Assembly (NCBI RefSeq): GCF_039905635.1
Contig: NZ_CP157000.1
Span: forward strand, 2,666,001-2,730,000
DNA from: Microbacterium sp. ProA8
Lineage (GTDB): Bacteria > Actinomycetota > Actinomycetes > Actinomycetales > Microbacteriaceae
DNA: 64,000 nt
Reading direction: 5' to 3'
This document shows, piece after piece, positions 47,452 through 56,746 of this stretch. A program made the position numbers and the translations under genes. Every line of letters starts with the position of its first letter. Positions within the stretch are counted from its first letter, which is position 1. The notes below the pieces were generated by a model. The model was not told the origin of the DNA, ran no database searches, and saw only the letters and a program-made list of their open reading frames with translations.

Positions 47452-48441
47452 TCACAGCCACTTCGAGACGAGGTGCTCCGACGAGATGCGCCGCAGCGTC
47501 CCCGACGCTCCACGCAGCACGACGCTCTCGGTGTACAGATAGCCGCCCTCGCGGCGCACACCGGCGACGAGCGCGCCGTCGGTCACCCCGGTCGCCACGA
47601 AGATGGTGTTGCTGCCCTTGACGAGTTCGTCGGCCTCGTACACGTATCCGTCGAGCCGCAGGCCGGCATCGACGCCGCGCTGCTTCTCGTCGTCGTCGCG
47701 CGGCCAGAGCCTGCCCTGGATGTGACCTCCGAGCGCCTTGATCGCACAAGCCGTCACAATGCCCTCGGGGCTGCCGCCGACGCCGACGCACATGTCGGTG
47801 CGCGCGTTGTGACGGGCGGCGTTGATCCCGCCGGCGACGTCGCCGTCGCTCATCAGGCGCGTGCCCGCCCCCGCTTCGCGGATCTCCTCGATGAGGCGCT
47901 CGTGGCGTGGGCGGTGCAGCACCGACACGACCAGCTCGTCGACGGGCTTGCCGAGCGCCTTGGCCAGCAGACGGATGTTCTCGCCGATCGGAAGGCGGAT
48001 GTCGACCACTCCGACTCCGGCCGGGCCGGTGACGAGCTTGTCCATGTAGAAGACGCTGGAGGCGTCGAGCATCGTGCCGTGGTCCGAGACGGCGATGACC
48101 GACAGCGCGTTGTTGCGCCCGGCGGCCGTCAGCGAGGTGCCGTCGATCGGGTCGACCGCCACGTCGGCCTGAGGCCCGCGGCCGTTCCCGACCCGCTCGC
48201 CGTTGTACAGCATCGGGGCTTCGTCCTTCTCGCCCTCGCCGATGACGATGGTGCCGTCGAAGTTCACGGTGGTGAAGAACGCGCGCATCGCATCGACGGC
48301 GGCTCCGTCCGCCGCCTCCTTGGCTCCGCGGCCGATGAACGGCACAGCGCGGATCGCGGCGGCCTCGGTGGCCCTCACCAGCTCGAGTGCGAGGTTGCGG
48401 TCGGGATGGAGGGGACTCATGTCCGCGGTCAGACTCACCAT
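47452..48441 (-). CDS. glpX: Class II fructose-1,6-bisphosphatase
   Basis: A 329-residue GlpX-type phosphatase of gluconeogenesis. Metal and substrate motifs: TIVIGEGEKDEAPML, DVAVDPIDGTSLTAAG, LMSDGDVAGGINAAR and GGSPEGIVTACAIK. It is divergent from fba across a 297-base leader, so the two gluconeogenic/glycolytic enzymes share a control region. Confidence 0.96.
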   Translation of the reverse strand: MVSLTADMSPLHPDRNLALELVRATEAAAIRAVPFIGRGAKEAADGAAVDAMRAFFTTVNFDGTIVIGEGEKDEAPMLYNGERVGNGRGPQADVAVDPIDGTSLTAAGRNNALSVIAVSDHGTMLDASSVFYMDKLVTGPAGVGVVDIRLPIGENIRLLAKALGKPVDELVVSVLHRPRHERLIEEIREAGAGTRLMSDGDVAGGINAARHNARTDMCVGVGGSPEGIVTACAIKALGGHIQGRLWPRDDDEKQRGVDAGLRLDGYVYEADELVKGSNTIFVATGVTDGALVAGVRREGGYLYTESVVLRGASGTLRRISSEHLVSKWL

Positions 48442-48630
48442 GCTGGTCAGCCTAGCCAGGCGGCTGCCCGATTCCCCGGAATTTCACGCTTTCAGAAGTG
48501 AAGGAATCGCATTTCTTTCCGATGCTGCAGGGACGTGGATTTCCCGCGGCGGCGCAGCGCAGCGGCATCCGTGCGCGATCCGGCGCTTCGGTAGAGTTTG
48601 CAGTACGCCCGCAAGGATCGACAGCCTGGG

Positions 48631-48713
48631 GCCGACGCCCTTCCGCCGACGCCCTTCCGCCCGACACCCTTCGGCCGGCACTTTCAGCCGAAACCCTTCA
48701 GCCGACACGTTCA
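48631..48713. repeat. Degenerate 13-15-bp tandem repeats in the fba leader
   Basis: Six units beginning GCCGACGCCCTTCC (48631 and 48645, identical), then 48659, 48674, 48687 and 48701 with drift to GCCGACACGTTCA. Together they fill most of the 5' leader of fba, ending 26 bases before its ATG. The reading frame is open through them, but I do not regard them as coding. Confidence 0.75.
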
Positions 48714-48738
48714 GCACAGCGAAGATCTAGGAGCACCC

Positions 48739-49770
48739 ATGCCCGTCGCCACCCCGGAACAGTACGCCGACATGCTGGACCGCGCGAAGGCCGGTGGCTT
48801 CGCGTATCCCGCCATCAACGCCGCCAGCTCGCAGTCGGTCAACGCCGTCCTGCAGGGCCTCACCGAGGCCGGATCCGACGGCATCATCCAGGTCACCACC
48901 GGCGGCGCCGACTACTTCGCCGGCCACACCGTCAAGGCCCGCGCGACCGGCGCCCTCGCCTTCGCCGCCTACGTCCACGAGGTCGCCAAGAGCTACCCCA
49001 TCACGGTCGCCCTCCACACCGACCACTGCCCCAAGCCGGCGCTCGAGGACTTCGTGCTGCCGCTCATCAAGGCATCGGAGCAGGTCGTCGCCGACGGCGG
49101 CAACCCCATCTTCCAGTCGCACATGTGGGACGGCTCGGCCGTGCCGCTCGCCGAGAACATCGAGATCGCGAAGGAGCTGCTCCCCCGCATCAAGGCGATC
49201 AACGCCATCCTCGAGGTAGAGATCGGCGTCGTCGGCGGCGAAGAGGACGGCGTCCAGCACGAGGGCTCGAACGAGGCTCTCTACACGACGACCGCCGACG
49301 TCTCGCAGGTCGTCGAAGCACTCGGCCTCGGCGACCAGGGCCGCTGGATCGCGGCCCTCACGTTCGGCAACGTGCACGGCGTCTACAAGCCCGGCAACGT
49401 GAAGCTGCGCCCCGAGCTGCTCGGCGAGATCCAGGAGGGCATCGCCGCGCAGTTCGGCACCGGCCCGAAGCCTCTCGACCTCGTCTTCCACGGCGGCAGC
49501 GGCTCGACCGACGAGGAGATCGCGCTGGCCGTGGCCAACGGCGTCGTGAAGATGAACATCGACACCGACACGCAGTACGCCTTCACCCGCTCGGTCGCCG
49601 GCTTCATGTTCCAGAACTACGACGGCGTGCTGAAGGTCGACGGCGAGGTGGGCAACAAGAAGGCCTACGACCCGCGTGCGTGGGGCAAGATCGCCGAGTC
49701 GGCGATGGCGGCCCGCGTCGTCGAGGCGACGCGGCAGCTCGGTTCGGCGGGCAAGAGCCTCGCCGCGTAA
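48739..49770 (+). CDS. fba: Class II fructose-bisphosphate aldolase
   Basis: A 343-residue zinc aldolase of glycolysis and gluconeogenesis. Landmarks: GGFAYPAINAASSQSVNAVL, zinc His in ALHTDHCPKP, VEIGVVGGEEDGV, TFGNVHGVYKP and LVFHGGSGSTDEEI. ATG 48739 follows AGGAGC. It contains none of the GGATGCC words despite their frequency around it, consistent with strong selection for optimal codons in a highly expressed gene. Confidence 0.97.
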   Translation: MPVATPEQYADMLDRAKAGGFAYPAINAASSQSVNAVLQGLTEAGSDGIIQVTTGGADYFAGHTVKARATGALAFAAYVHEVAKSYPITVALHTDHCPKPALEDFVLPLIKASEQVVADGGNPIFQSHMWDGSAVPLAENIEIAKELLPRIKAINAILEVEIGVVGGEEDGVQHEGSNEALYTTTADVSQVVEALGLGDQGRWIAALTFGNVHGVYKPGNVKLRPELLGEIQEGIAAQFGTGPKPLDLVFHGGSGSTDEEIALAVANGVVKMNIDTDTQYAFTRSVAGFMFQNYDGVLKVDGEVGNKKAYDPRAWGKIAESAMAARVVEATRQLGSAGKSLAA

Positions 49771-49802
49771 CAGCCCACGCGGGCAGCGATGCCCGTGAAC
49801 AT

Positions 49803-49851
49803 CGGATGCCCCGGCACCCGCCCTGCGAGGGGCTGGGCGCCGGGGCATCCG
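49803..49851. terminator. Bidirectional terminator with GGATGCC word pair
   Basis: Inverted repeat CGGATGCCCCGGC (49803-49815) with GCCGGGGCATCCG (49839-49851), a perfect 13-bp outer stem; inner bases can extend it with mismatches. It lies between convergent fba and the MOSC gene. Confidence 0.75.
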
Positions 49852-49881
49852 CATCTCGTCGAGGCGGCCGGGAGGCAGCGT

Positions 49882-50433
49882 CTATTCGGGGTCGCGGTAG
49901 ACGTCGAGGAGCCCGGGAGCGCCCTCCGGGCGATGGAGCACCACGATCTCGTCCCCGGCCTGCACCCGCCCACCCTGGACCACGCGCAGGTAGGGTCCGA
50001 GGCGGCGTTCGCTCGAGAAGCGCTTCACCCAGCCGCGCGCCGCGTCGCCGCCGACCCAACGGGCGAACGTCTGACACGGCGTCCGCGGCATCGTCACCTC
50101 GACCTCCACGCGGTCGCCGATCCGCCATCGCTCGCCGATCAGCGCCCCGTTGACATCGAGCCCTTCGACGCGGAGGTTCTCGCCGAACCATCCGGGCGGG
50201 AGTTCCCGCCCGAGCTCCGACTCCCAGTACGCCGCGTCCTCCGCCGCGTACGCGTACAGCGCCTTGTCCACGCCGCCGTGGTGCTTGCGGTCCGCCTGCA
50301 CGTCGGCGTAGACGCCGTACGGCCCGACGCGCACCGGCCCGTCCACGGGGGCCTTGTCGATGGCGGTCACGCCGACGGAGCCGCGGTCGGGGTGCAGACG
50401 CCGGACAGCGCAGACGGCGACGAGGCGAGGCAT
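49882..50433 (-). CDS. MOSC-domain protein
   Basis: A 183-residue MOSC protein (YiiM/MOSC type). DKAPVDGPVRVGPYGVYADV, FGENLRVEGLDVNGALIG, and the conserved cysteine in MPRTPCQTFARWV, which in homologues handles sulfur or molybdenum cofactor. Likely linked to Moco-dependent reduction of N-hydroxylated compounds, but no partner enzyme is adjacent. Confidence 0.88.
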   Translation of the reverse strand: MPRLVAVCAVRRLHPDRGSVGVTAIDKAPVDGPVRVGPYGVYADVQADRKHHGGVDKALYAYAAEDAAYWESELGRELPPGWFGENLRVEGLDVNGALIGERWRIGDRVEVEVTMPRTPCQTFARWVGGDAARGWVKRFSSERRLGPYLRVVQGGRVQAGDEIVVLHRPEGAPGLLDVYRDPE

Positions 50434-50482
50434 CCGCTCATCGTAGCCAGCGCGCCCGTACCCACGCGAGGCCAGGACGACC

Positions 50483-51187
50483 TCACTCTCCCGGCTCCCC
50501 GCGCAGCAGGACGCTGCCGTCCGAGACGGCACGCACCTCGATCGCGGCGATATCGGAGCGGTCCAGTGCGGTGCCGGCGTCCAGGTGCGCGGTCGATCCC
50601 GGGCCGGCGCGCCAGCTCGACAGTTCGCTGGTGGCGCCGTCGGCCGACGTGACGACGAGCACGTACGGCCACTCCTGGTCGGCGACGGAGGGGTCGTCGC
50701 TGGAGGCGTACTCGCAGACCATCGCGATGCGCGTGCCCCACGCGACGTCGGTCAGCTCCACCGTCGCACTCAGCGGCACGTCGGTGACGGGCTGGAGCGC
50801 GACGACCTCTTCGGGCACCGCCGCCGGAACGATCGAGGTCGTGACCGCGAAGGCGACCACCACCGCGAGCACCGCCGCCGCCGCGATGCCGGCTCCCCAC
50901 GCGATCACCCGCCGACGGCGGGCGTAGCGCCTGCCCCGTGCCACGAGCCGCGCCCGCGTCGCGGGATCGAGGCCGCTGCCCTGACCCGGCGCGTCGAGGA
51001 GCGACTCGGCGCGGTCGACCCCCACGCGCGCCAGCAGACCGATCGCCGGGGCGAGGTCGGCGATCGCGTCACGACAGATACGGCAGTCGTCGAGGTGCGC
51101 CTCGTAGAGCTTGCGGTCGTCGGAGCCCAGCGCGCGCACGACGTACGCGGCATCCCATTCCGCGAAGCGGACGTGGTCGGTGCTCAT
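50483..51187 (-). CDS. Zinc-type anti-sigma factor (RskA-like)
   Basis: A 234-residue membrane anti-sigma factor. The N-terminal zinc anti-sigma (ZAS) motif is HLDDCRICRD (H-x3-C-x2-C), a single membrane helix VIAWGAGIAAAAVLAVVVAF follows near residue 100-130, and the C-terminus is an extracytoplasmic domain. It overlaps the sigma gene by four bases, standard for an ECF pair in which the anti-sigma holds the sigma factor at the membrane. Confidence 0.9.
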   Translation of the reverse strand: MSTDHVRFAEWDAAYVVRALGSDDRKLYEAHLDDCRICRDAIADLAPAIGLLARVGVDRAESLLDAPGQGSGLDPATRARLVARGRRYARRRRVIAWGAGIAAAAVLAVVVAFAVTTSIVPAAVPEEVVALQPVTDVPLSATVELTDVAWGTRIAMVCEYASSDDPSVADQEWPYVLVVTSADGATSELSSWRAGPGSTAHLDAGTALDRSDIAAIEVRAVSDGSVLLRGEPGE

Positions 51188-51723
51188 CGCGTCAGCCCCT
51201 TCTCCTGCAGGGTGAGCCGAAGGGCGCGCAATCCGTAGTGGAGGCGGGACTTGACGGTGCCGGCGGGGATGTCGAGCTCGTCAGCCATCTCGGCGACCGA
51301 CTGCCCGCGGTAATAGGCCCGCACGACGACGGCGCGATGCTCCGTCGTCAATGCGGCCAGCGCCTCCTCGACGATGATCGCCTCGAACAGCGCGTCGGTC
51401 CCATCGGGCGCGATGCGCTCGGGCACCTCCGCCACGCCGATCTCACGGCGGCGGCGCGCGCTGCGGGCCTCGTCGATGACGAGGTGGCGGGCCACCGTGA
51501 ACATCCACGAACGCGTGGTCGAGGGGTCCTGCTCGAGGATCCTGGGCGTACGCCACGCCCGCAGCAGCGTCTCCTGCACGATGTCGTCGGCACCGGAACG
51601 ATCGCCGGTGAGATGCACGACGTAGCGCCAGACCGGGGCGGCGTGGGCATCGTAGAGAGCGGCCAGCCGAGCGGCGTCACGATCGGCGGCGCCCTCCCGA
51701 CTCTCCACGCTGTCGTGCGGCAT
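51184..51723 (-). CDS. ECF-family RNA polymerase sigma factor
   Basis: A 179-residue ECF sigma factor with region 2 (ADDIVQETLLRAWRTPRILE) and region 4 (GQSVAEMADELDIPAGTVKS). It is released by degradation or modification of the anti-sigma factor encoded just downstream. Signal and regulon cannot be inferred. No clear autoregulated promoter was recognised in the 172 bases upstream. Confidence 0.93.
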   Translation of the reverse strand: MPHDSVESREGAADRDAARLAALYDAHAAPVWRYVVHLTGDRSGADDIVQETLLRAWRTPRILEQDPSTTRSWMFTVARHLVIDEARSARRRREIGVAEVPERIAPDGTDALFEAIIVEEALAALTTEHRAVVVRAYYRGQSVAEMADELDIPAGTVKSRLHYGLRALRLTLQEKGLTR

Positions 51724-51895
51724 CCATCACCTCCCGCAGGAGACACGAGACGTGGCAGCCGCAGGTTCAGGTGAGCCGCAACGCCCGTGCCGTCATCCGA
51801 GTATGGACCTTTGGCACCTGGTCACGGCACCCCGACGCCGCGTGCCGCCCGCACCCGACAGCGCACCGCCGTTACGCGACCCGCGCTGCGGGCAC

Positions 51896-52600
51896 TCAGC
51901 CGCCCGCGCTGTCGATGAGCGCCTGCCACACCGCGGGATCGCTCAGGAGCGGGACAGCCATCAGCGCGCCGGCCGCGAACGTGAACAGGATGCCGGCCAC
52001 CAGCGGGATCCACCAGGTCAGCCGCCCGCGGCGCACGCTCCAGAACGAGACCGCCGTCGTCGCGCACCACCCGATGGTCAGCACGAGGACGGCGGCGATC
52101 CCCCACGCCCTTCCGTCGGCAGGGTCGCTGACCTGAACGTCGACGCCCAGCATCGTGAGCATCGTCTCGGCGTACGCGCCGTAGTCGAGGAACGCCGGCA
52201 CCGCCGACACGACGTTCACCAGGCCGTACGCCAGCAGCGCGAACGTCACGATCCGGTCCACCGGGCGTGGGCGTCGCGGGGCGGGCTCGGCAGGCTGAGA
52301 CGGCGACGGGATGCCGGCTGCCGGGGCCTCCTCCGTCATGATGGGCGTCGCCAGCTCCTGCTGCCAGGGAGCGGGCGCCTGGATGCGAGCGCGCTGCTCT
52401 TCGGGCGTGGCGTACTCGCCGTATTGCGGCCGGGGTCGCGATGATTCGGCACCGTGCGGCCGGGGTCGCGATGTTTCGGCACTGTGCGGCCGGGGTGAGG
52501 ATGACTCGGCACCGCGCGGATGGGGCAGCGGTGCCTCCGCGGGCGGCGCCGCCGATCCCGACGGCGGATCGGGCTCTGCGGTCGCCGGTGCGTCGCTCAT
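51896..52600 (-). CDS. DUF6264-like membrane protein with N-terminal repeats
   Basis: A 234-residue protein. The N-terminal half is disordered and includes 10-residue repeats [20 protein letters not shown] encoded by 30-bp DNA repeats (52440-52529). The C-terminal half has four membrane helices (for example [38 protein letters not shown]). Known to me as DUF6264 in Microbacteriaceae, function unknown. Its start overlaps the end of ispH by four bases, so it is the downstream gene of that unit. Confidence 0.75.
   Translation of the reverse strand: MSDAPATAEPDPPSGSAAPPAEAPLPHPRGAESSSPRPHSAETSRPRPHGAESSRPRPQYGEYATPEEQRARIQAPAPWQQELATPIMTEEAPAAGIPSPSQPAEPAPRRPRPVDRIVTFALLAYGLVNVVSAVPAFLDYGAYAETMLTMLGVDVQVSDPADGRAWGIAAVLVLTIGWCATTAVSFWSVRRGRLTWWIPLVAGILFTFAAGALMAVPLLSDPAVWQALIDSAGG
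52440..52529. repeat. Three 30-bp tandem repeats within the DUF6264 gene
   Basis: Units at 52440, 52470 and 52500, each starting GATG-[AT/TT/AC]-TCGGCACC-like sequence, preceded by a partial unit. Units keep the reading frame, so copy number changes would only lengthen the disordered protein N-terminus. Confidence 0.8.
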
Positions 52601-53688
52601 GCGCGGCTCCGGCCACCGAGGGCACGGTCGTCACGCCGGCCCGCGGCATCCGTCCGCAGCTCCTTGGGGAGGGAGAACTGCAGGTCCTCCTCGGCGGTGC
52701 GCACCTCTTCGACGTCGCGGTATCCGGCGGAGGCGAGGTCGTCGAGCACCTGCTGCACGAGCACCTCGGGCACCGACGCGCCGCTGGTGACCCCGACGGT
52801 CTCGACGCCCTCGAGCCAGGCCTGCTCCACCTCGTCCGCGTAGTCCACGCGATAGGCGGCCTTGGCACCGTACTCGAGTGCGACCTCGACGAGCCGCACG
52901 CTGTTCGACGAGTTCGCCGAGCCCACGACGATCACGAGGTCGGCATCCTTCGCGACCTTCTTGATCGCGACCTGGCGGTTCTGCGTCGCGTAGCAGATGT
53001 CGTCCGACGGCGGGTCCTGGAGCTCGGGGAACCGTGCCCGCAGGCGCCGCACCGTCTCCATGGTCTCGTCGACCGACAGCGTCGTCTGCGACAGCCACAC
53101 GACCTTCGACGGATCGCGCACCTCGATGGTGTCAGCTTCGTCGGGAGAGTTCACGATGGTGACGTGGTCGGGCGCCTCGCCCGCCGTTCCCTCGACCTCT
53201 TCGTGGCCGACGTGACCGATGAGGAGGATCTCGAAATCGTCGCGGGCGAAGCGCACGGCTTCACGGTGCACCTTGGTGACGAGCGGGCAGGTCGCGTCGA
53301 TGGCGCGGAGGCCGCGATCGGATGCCGCATTCACGACCGCCGGCGACACCCCGTGCGCGCTGAACACGACGTGGGCGCCCTCGGGGACCTCGTCGACCTC
53401 CTCGACGAAGATCGCGCCGGCGGCCTCGAGCTCGGTGACGACGTGGATGTTGTGGACGATCTGCTTGCGCACGTACACCGGCGCACCGAAACGCTCGAGC
53501 GCCTTCTCGACGGCGATCACGGCGCGGTCCACGCCCGCGCAGTAGCCGCGCGGGGATGCCAGGAGCACCCGCTTCTGTCCGGACCCGGCGATATCCTGGA
53601 GCGGTTCACGCCGCCGCGGGATGCGCGGAATGGGCATGCTCACAGGGGTCTGACTCATTCGGGTCTGCCCCGCGGTGCTGATGCTCAC
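52597..53688 (-). CDS. ispH: 4-hydroxy-3-methylbut-2-enyl diphosphate reductase
   Basis: A 363-residue [4Fe-4S] enzyme, last step of the MEP isoprenoid pathway. Cluster cysteines in [24 protein letters not shown] and [13 protein letters not shown]; also [12 protein letters not shown] and [13 protein letters not shown]. An 8-to-23-residue N-terminal extension depends on the start. GTG 53688 follows a TAGAAT box by six bases and might be leaderless; ATG 53658 or 53637 are alternatives with family-like N-termini. Confidence 0.95.
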   Translation of the reverse strand: MSISTAGQTRMSQTPVSMPIPRIPRRREPLQDIAGSGQKRVLLASPRGYCAGVDRAVIAVEKALERFGAPVYVRKQIVHNIHVVTELEAAGAIFVEEVDEVPEGAHVVFSAHGVSPAVVNAASDRGLRAIDATCPLVTKVHREAVRFARDDFEILLIGHVGHEEVEGTAGEAPDHVTIVNSPDEADTIEVRDPSKVVWLSQTTLSVDETMETVRRLRARFPELQDPPSDDICYATQNRQVAIKKVAKDADLVIVVGSANSSNSVRLVEVALEYGAKAAYRVDYADEVEQAWLEGVETVGVTSGASVPEVLVQQVLDDLASAGYRDVEEVRTAEEDLQFSLPKELRTDAAGRRDDRALGGRSRA

Positions 53689-53797
53689 CCCACGATTCTA
53701 CGGGCGGGCTCCTGAGCGGGGCCTCCGTGAGACCACCCGCGGCGCCGAGCGGTGCCCCGGGCGAGAGCCACCCGCCCTCCGGGCACGAAAGGACCGC

Positions 53798-55153
53798 ATG
53801 ACGACCTTCCAGCCCGTCGCCGTCCCCGGCGAGCCCCCGCCCGCCGACTCGGTGCGCCCGCGGGACTCCACCGCGCAGGCTCCGACCTCGGTCGCCCGCC
53901 TCAACGACACGATCCGCGGCTTCGTGCAGACGTGGGGGTCGGTGTGGGTCGAGGGCGAGATCACGGCGTTCAACCTGCGCGGCGGCAACGTGTTCGGGCG
54001 CCTCAAGGACCTCGCCGGCGACGCCACGATCTCGTTCCGCATCTGGTCGTCCACGCGCGACCGGCTGCCCGGCGACCTCAAGGTCGGCGACCACGTGATC
54101 GCCTGCGTGAAGGCGGACTACTTCGTCAAGAACGGCGACTTCGGCTTCGGCGTCTCGGCGATGCGTCATGTCGGGCTCGGCGACCAGCTCGAGCGTCTCG
54201 AGCGGCTGCGGGTGCAGCTGCGAGCCGAGGGGCTGTTCGACCCGTCGCGCAAGAACGCCCTGCCGTTCCTTCCGCGCCTGATCGGCCTGATCACCGGCGA
54301 GAATTCGGATGCCGAGAAGGACGTGCACCGCAACGCCGAGCTGCGCTGGCCCCAGGTGCGGTTCCAGACCAAGTACGCCGCCGTCCAGGGCGACCGCTGT
54401 GTGCCCGAGACGATCGCGGCACTGAAGGCGCTGGATGCCGCGCCCGACGTCGACGTCATCATCATCGCGCGCGGCGGCGGCGACCCGCAGACCCTGCTCG
54501 GCTTCAGCGACGAGCGCCTGCTGCGGGCGGTGGCCGCGGCATCCACCCCCGTCGTCAGCGCCATCGGCCACGAGAACGACCATCCGCTGCTCGACGACGT
54601 CGCCGACCTCCGCGCCTCGACGCCGACGGATGCCGCCAAGCGCGTCGTCCCGGATGTCGCGGAGCAGCGCGCCATCGTCGGTCAGCTGCGCTCCCGCATG
54701 AACATGCGGCTGACGCAGCGGATCTCGCACGACATCGCGCAGCTCGAGCAGCTCAGGTCGCGTCCGGTGCTGCGTGCGCCCGAGACGCTCCTCACGACGC
54801 GCGCCCACGAGGTGGAGCTGCTCGCGGCGCGGGGGCGCGACCGCGTGGGCCGCTCGCTCCAGCTGCACGAGCGTCGCACCGCCGAGCTCCGTGCGACGCT
54901 GCGCGCGCTCTCGCCGGCGTCCACCCTCGCCCGGGGCTACGCCATCGCGCACCTGACCGACGGCGTCATCGTGCGCGACGCGGCGCAGGCTCCGGCATCC
55001 ACTCCCGTCATCGTCACCGTAGGGCGCGGATCGTTCGCCGCGCACTCCGACGGCGAGATCGCCGAACAGCCGTCCCCCGCCGCCGAGCCTGCGGGGGAAG
55101 ATGCCGCGCAGGCCGATTCGCCGGGGCGCGGGGCCCCCTCGGCCGCGAACTAA
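53798..55153 (+). CDS. xseA: Exodeoxyribonuclease VII large subunit
   Basis: A 451-residue subunit: N-terminal OB fold (IRGFVQTWGSVWVEGEITAF, GRLKDLAGDATISF), catalytic region with ENSDAEKDVHRN and IIIARGGGDPQTLLGF, and a long C-terminal coiled coil for small-subunit binding. AGGACC precedes ATG 53798. Degrades single-stranded DNA with XseB. First gene of a run of four coupled genes. Confidence 0.96.
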   Translation: MTTFQPVAVPGEPPPADSVRPRDSTAQAPTSVARLNDTIRGFVQTWGSVWVEGEITAFNLRGGNVFGRLKDLAGDATISFRIWSSTRDRLPGDLKVGDHVIACVKADYFVKNGDFGFGVSAMRHVGLGDQLERLERLRVQLRAEGLFDPSRKNALPFLPRLIGLITGENSDAEKDVHRNAELRWPQVRFQTKYAAVQGDRCVPETIAALKALDAAPDVDVIIIARGGGDPQTLLGFSDERLLRAVAAASTPVVSAIGHENDHPLLDDVADLRASTPTDAAKRVVPDVAEQRAIVGQLRSRMNMRLTQRISHDIAQLEQLRSRPVLRAPETLLTTRAHEVELLAARGRDRVGRSLQLHERRTAELRATLRALSPASTLARGYAIAHLTDGVIVRDAAQAPASTPVIVTVGRGSFAAHSDGEIAEQPSPAAEPAGEDAAQADSPGRGAPSAAN

Positions 55154-55163
55154 GATGGAGGCC

Positions 55164-55409
55164 ATGACTGAGACGAGCGGCGCCCTCGAGGACGTCGCGA
55201 CCCTCTCGTTCGAGCAAGCGCGTGATGAGCTCGTGCGCGTCGTCGCCGAGCTCGAGCAGGGTGCGCCGACGCTCGAGCACTCTCTGGCCCTGTGGGAGCG
55301 CGGCGAAGCCCTCGCCGCGCGCTGCGAGGAGTGGCTGCTGGGCGCCAAGCGCCGGCTCGAGGCCGCGCGGGCGACGGTCGAACGTGGCGACGGCGAGGCG
55401 GCCCGATGA
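55164..55409 (+). CDS. xseB: Exodeoxyribonuclease VII small subunit
   Basis: An 81-residue helical subunit: LSFEQARDELVRVVAELEQG, APTLEHSLALWERGEALAARC and RRLEAARATVERG form the two-helix coiled-coil. It sits 10 bases after xseA and overlaps DUF4245 by four bases. Confidence 0.94.
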   Translation: MTETSGALEDVATLSFEQARDELVRVVAELEQGAPTLEHSLALWERGEALAARCEEWLLGAKRRLEAARATVERGDGEAAR

Positions 55410-56053
55410 CGCGCGGGCCCCGCATCGTCGCCGAGCTCGGCCGGCCCGAGACACCGGAAGAGACCGCCGACCGCAAGGCGGAGTCGTCGCGGGTCTACCG
55501 CTCGAGCCAGAATGTGCGCAACCTCGTGGCGGCCCTGCTGGCGACCCTGGCGGTCGTCGTCGTCATCATGTTCGCCGTTCCTCGTGGCACTCCCCCGGAG
55601 CGCGAGCCCATCGACGTCGCCGCGGTCGCCGAGAGCATCGCGGCCTCGGAGGAGCGCACCGTGATCACGCCCGAGATGTCGGACGGGTGGGTGGTGAACA
55701 ACGCGGGCATCGAAGGCAACGGCTCGGTGCGCGCCTTCACCGTCGTCTACGCCCCGGCAGGAGAAGACCAGCGGGGCTTCCTGCGTGTGGCTCAGGGCTT
55801 CGACGCCGACGAGGCGTGGGCGGCACGGGTGCTCTCGGGCTCCGCCCCGCAGGACACCGTGACCATCGACGGCATCACGTGGGAGCGCTACGACCTCGAC
55901 GCCGATCGCACCGGCAACATCACGGTCGCTCTGGCCACCGACGCCGGCACCGACACCGTGCTGATCTACGGCGCCGCCGCCGAGAAGGCCCTGGAAGAGA
56001 CGGCGCGCTCCGTCACCGATCAGATCACCGCGCTGCGCGAGGAGGCCGAGTGA
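55406..56053 (+). CDS. DUF4245 membrane-anchored protein
   Basis: A 215-residue protein: 40 cytoplasmic residues, one membrane helix (NLVAALLATLAVVVVIMFAV), and an extracytoplasmic domain (DGWVVNNAGIEGNGSVRAF, ADEAWAARVLSGSAPQDT). DUF4245 is an actinobacterial family often next to xseAB, function unknown. ATGA overlap with xseB and GTGA overlap with the carbonic anhydrase gene. Confidence 0.88.
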   Translation: MTRGPRIVAELGRPETPEETADRKAESSRVYRSSQNVRNLVAALLATLAVVVVIMFAVPRGTPPEREPIDVAAVAESIAASEERTVITPEMSDGWVVNNAGIEGNGSVRAFTVVYAPAGEDQRGFLRVAQGFDADEAWAARVLSGSAPQDTVTIDGITWERYDLDADRTGNITVALATDAGTDTVLIYGAAAEKALEETARSVTDQITALREEAE

Positions 56054-56700
56054 CCGACCAGCCCGCACCTGCCAAGGCATGGCAGGAGATGCAGCGCGGA
56101 AACGCCCGCTTCGTCGCCGGCAACCCGCGGCACCCCCGCCAGGACGTCGACACCCGTCATGAGCTCGCCGACGGACAGCGCCCCCGCGCCGCCCTGTTCG
56201 GCTGCTCCGACTCGCGGCTGGCGGCGGAGATCATCTTCGACAAGGGCCTCGGCGACCTGTTCGTCGTGCGCAACGCCGGTCAGGTCATCTCGGACTCGGT
56301 CGTCGGCAGTCTCGAGTATGCGGTGGCGGTGCTCGAAGTGCCGCTCATCGTGGTGCTCGGCCACGACGCGTGCGGTGCCGTGCGCGCGGCGATCGACATC
56401 ACCGCTCCCGAGGCCGACCCCCTGCCGCCGCACATCTGGCGGCTGATCTCCCCCATCGTGCCCGCGGTGCGCCGCGTCCAGCGCGGGTCCGCCGTGGACG
56501 GCGTCTACCCGGCCGCGATCGACGCCGACGAGGTCGGCCGCGAGCACCTGCGCGACACCGTAGGCGAGCTGCTCAACGCGTCCGAGCTCATCAGCACAGC
56601 CGTCGCCGAGGGCCGCCTCGCGATCGTCGGCGCCAACTACCGCCTCGCCGAAGGCACCGCGGTCCCCGACGTGATGGTCGGCATCCCCGACCTGGCCTGA
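56050..56700 (+). CDS. Beta-class carbonic anhydrase
   Basis: A 216-residue zinc enzyme interconverting CO2 and bicarbonate. The zinc ligands are Cys in [10 protein letters not shown], His and Cys in [10 protein letters not shown], with the Asp/Arg dyad of CSDSR present. Start is GTG 56050 with GAGGAGG before it. Length is normal for the family. Cytosolic. Confidence 0.94.
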   Translation: MTDQPAPAKAWQEMQRGNARFVAGNPRHPRQDVDTRHELADGQRPRAALFGCSDSRLAAEIIFDKGLGDLFVVRNAGQVISDSVVGSLEYAVAVLEVPLIVVLGHDACGAVRAAIDITAPEADPLPPHIWRLISPIVPAVRRVQRGSAVDGVYPAAIDADEVGREHLRDTVGELLNASELISTAVAEGRLAIVGANYRLAEGTAVPDVMVGIPDLA

Positions 56701-56746
56701 TCCCGACTTCTCCCCCCACCCGTACCGACACGTGAGGAACAACGAC

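Noticed and set aside
48631..48713. CRISPR array
   Set aside because: Units are 13-15 bp, adjacent, and have no unique spacers; no cas genes are nearby.
48598..48738. In-frame upstream extension of fba through the tandem repeats
   Set aside because: The family N-terminus begins at MPVATPEQY, and AGGAGC sits directly before ATG 48739.
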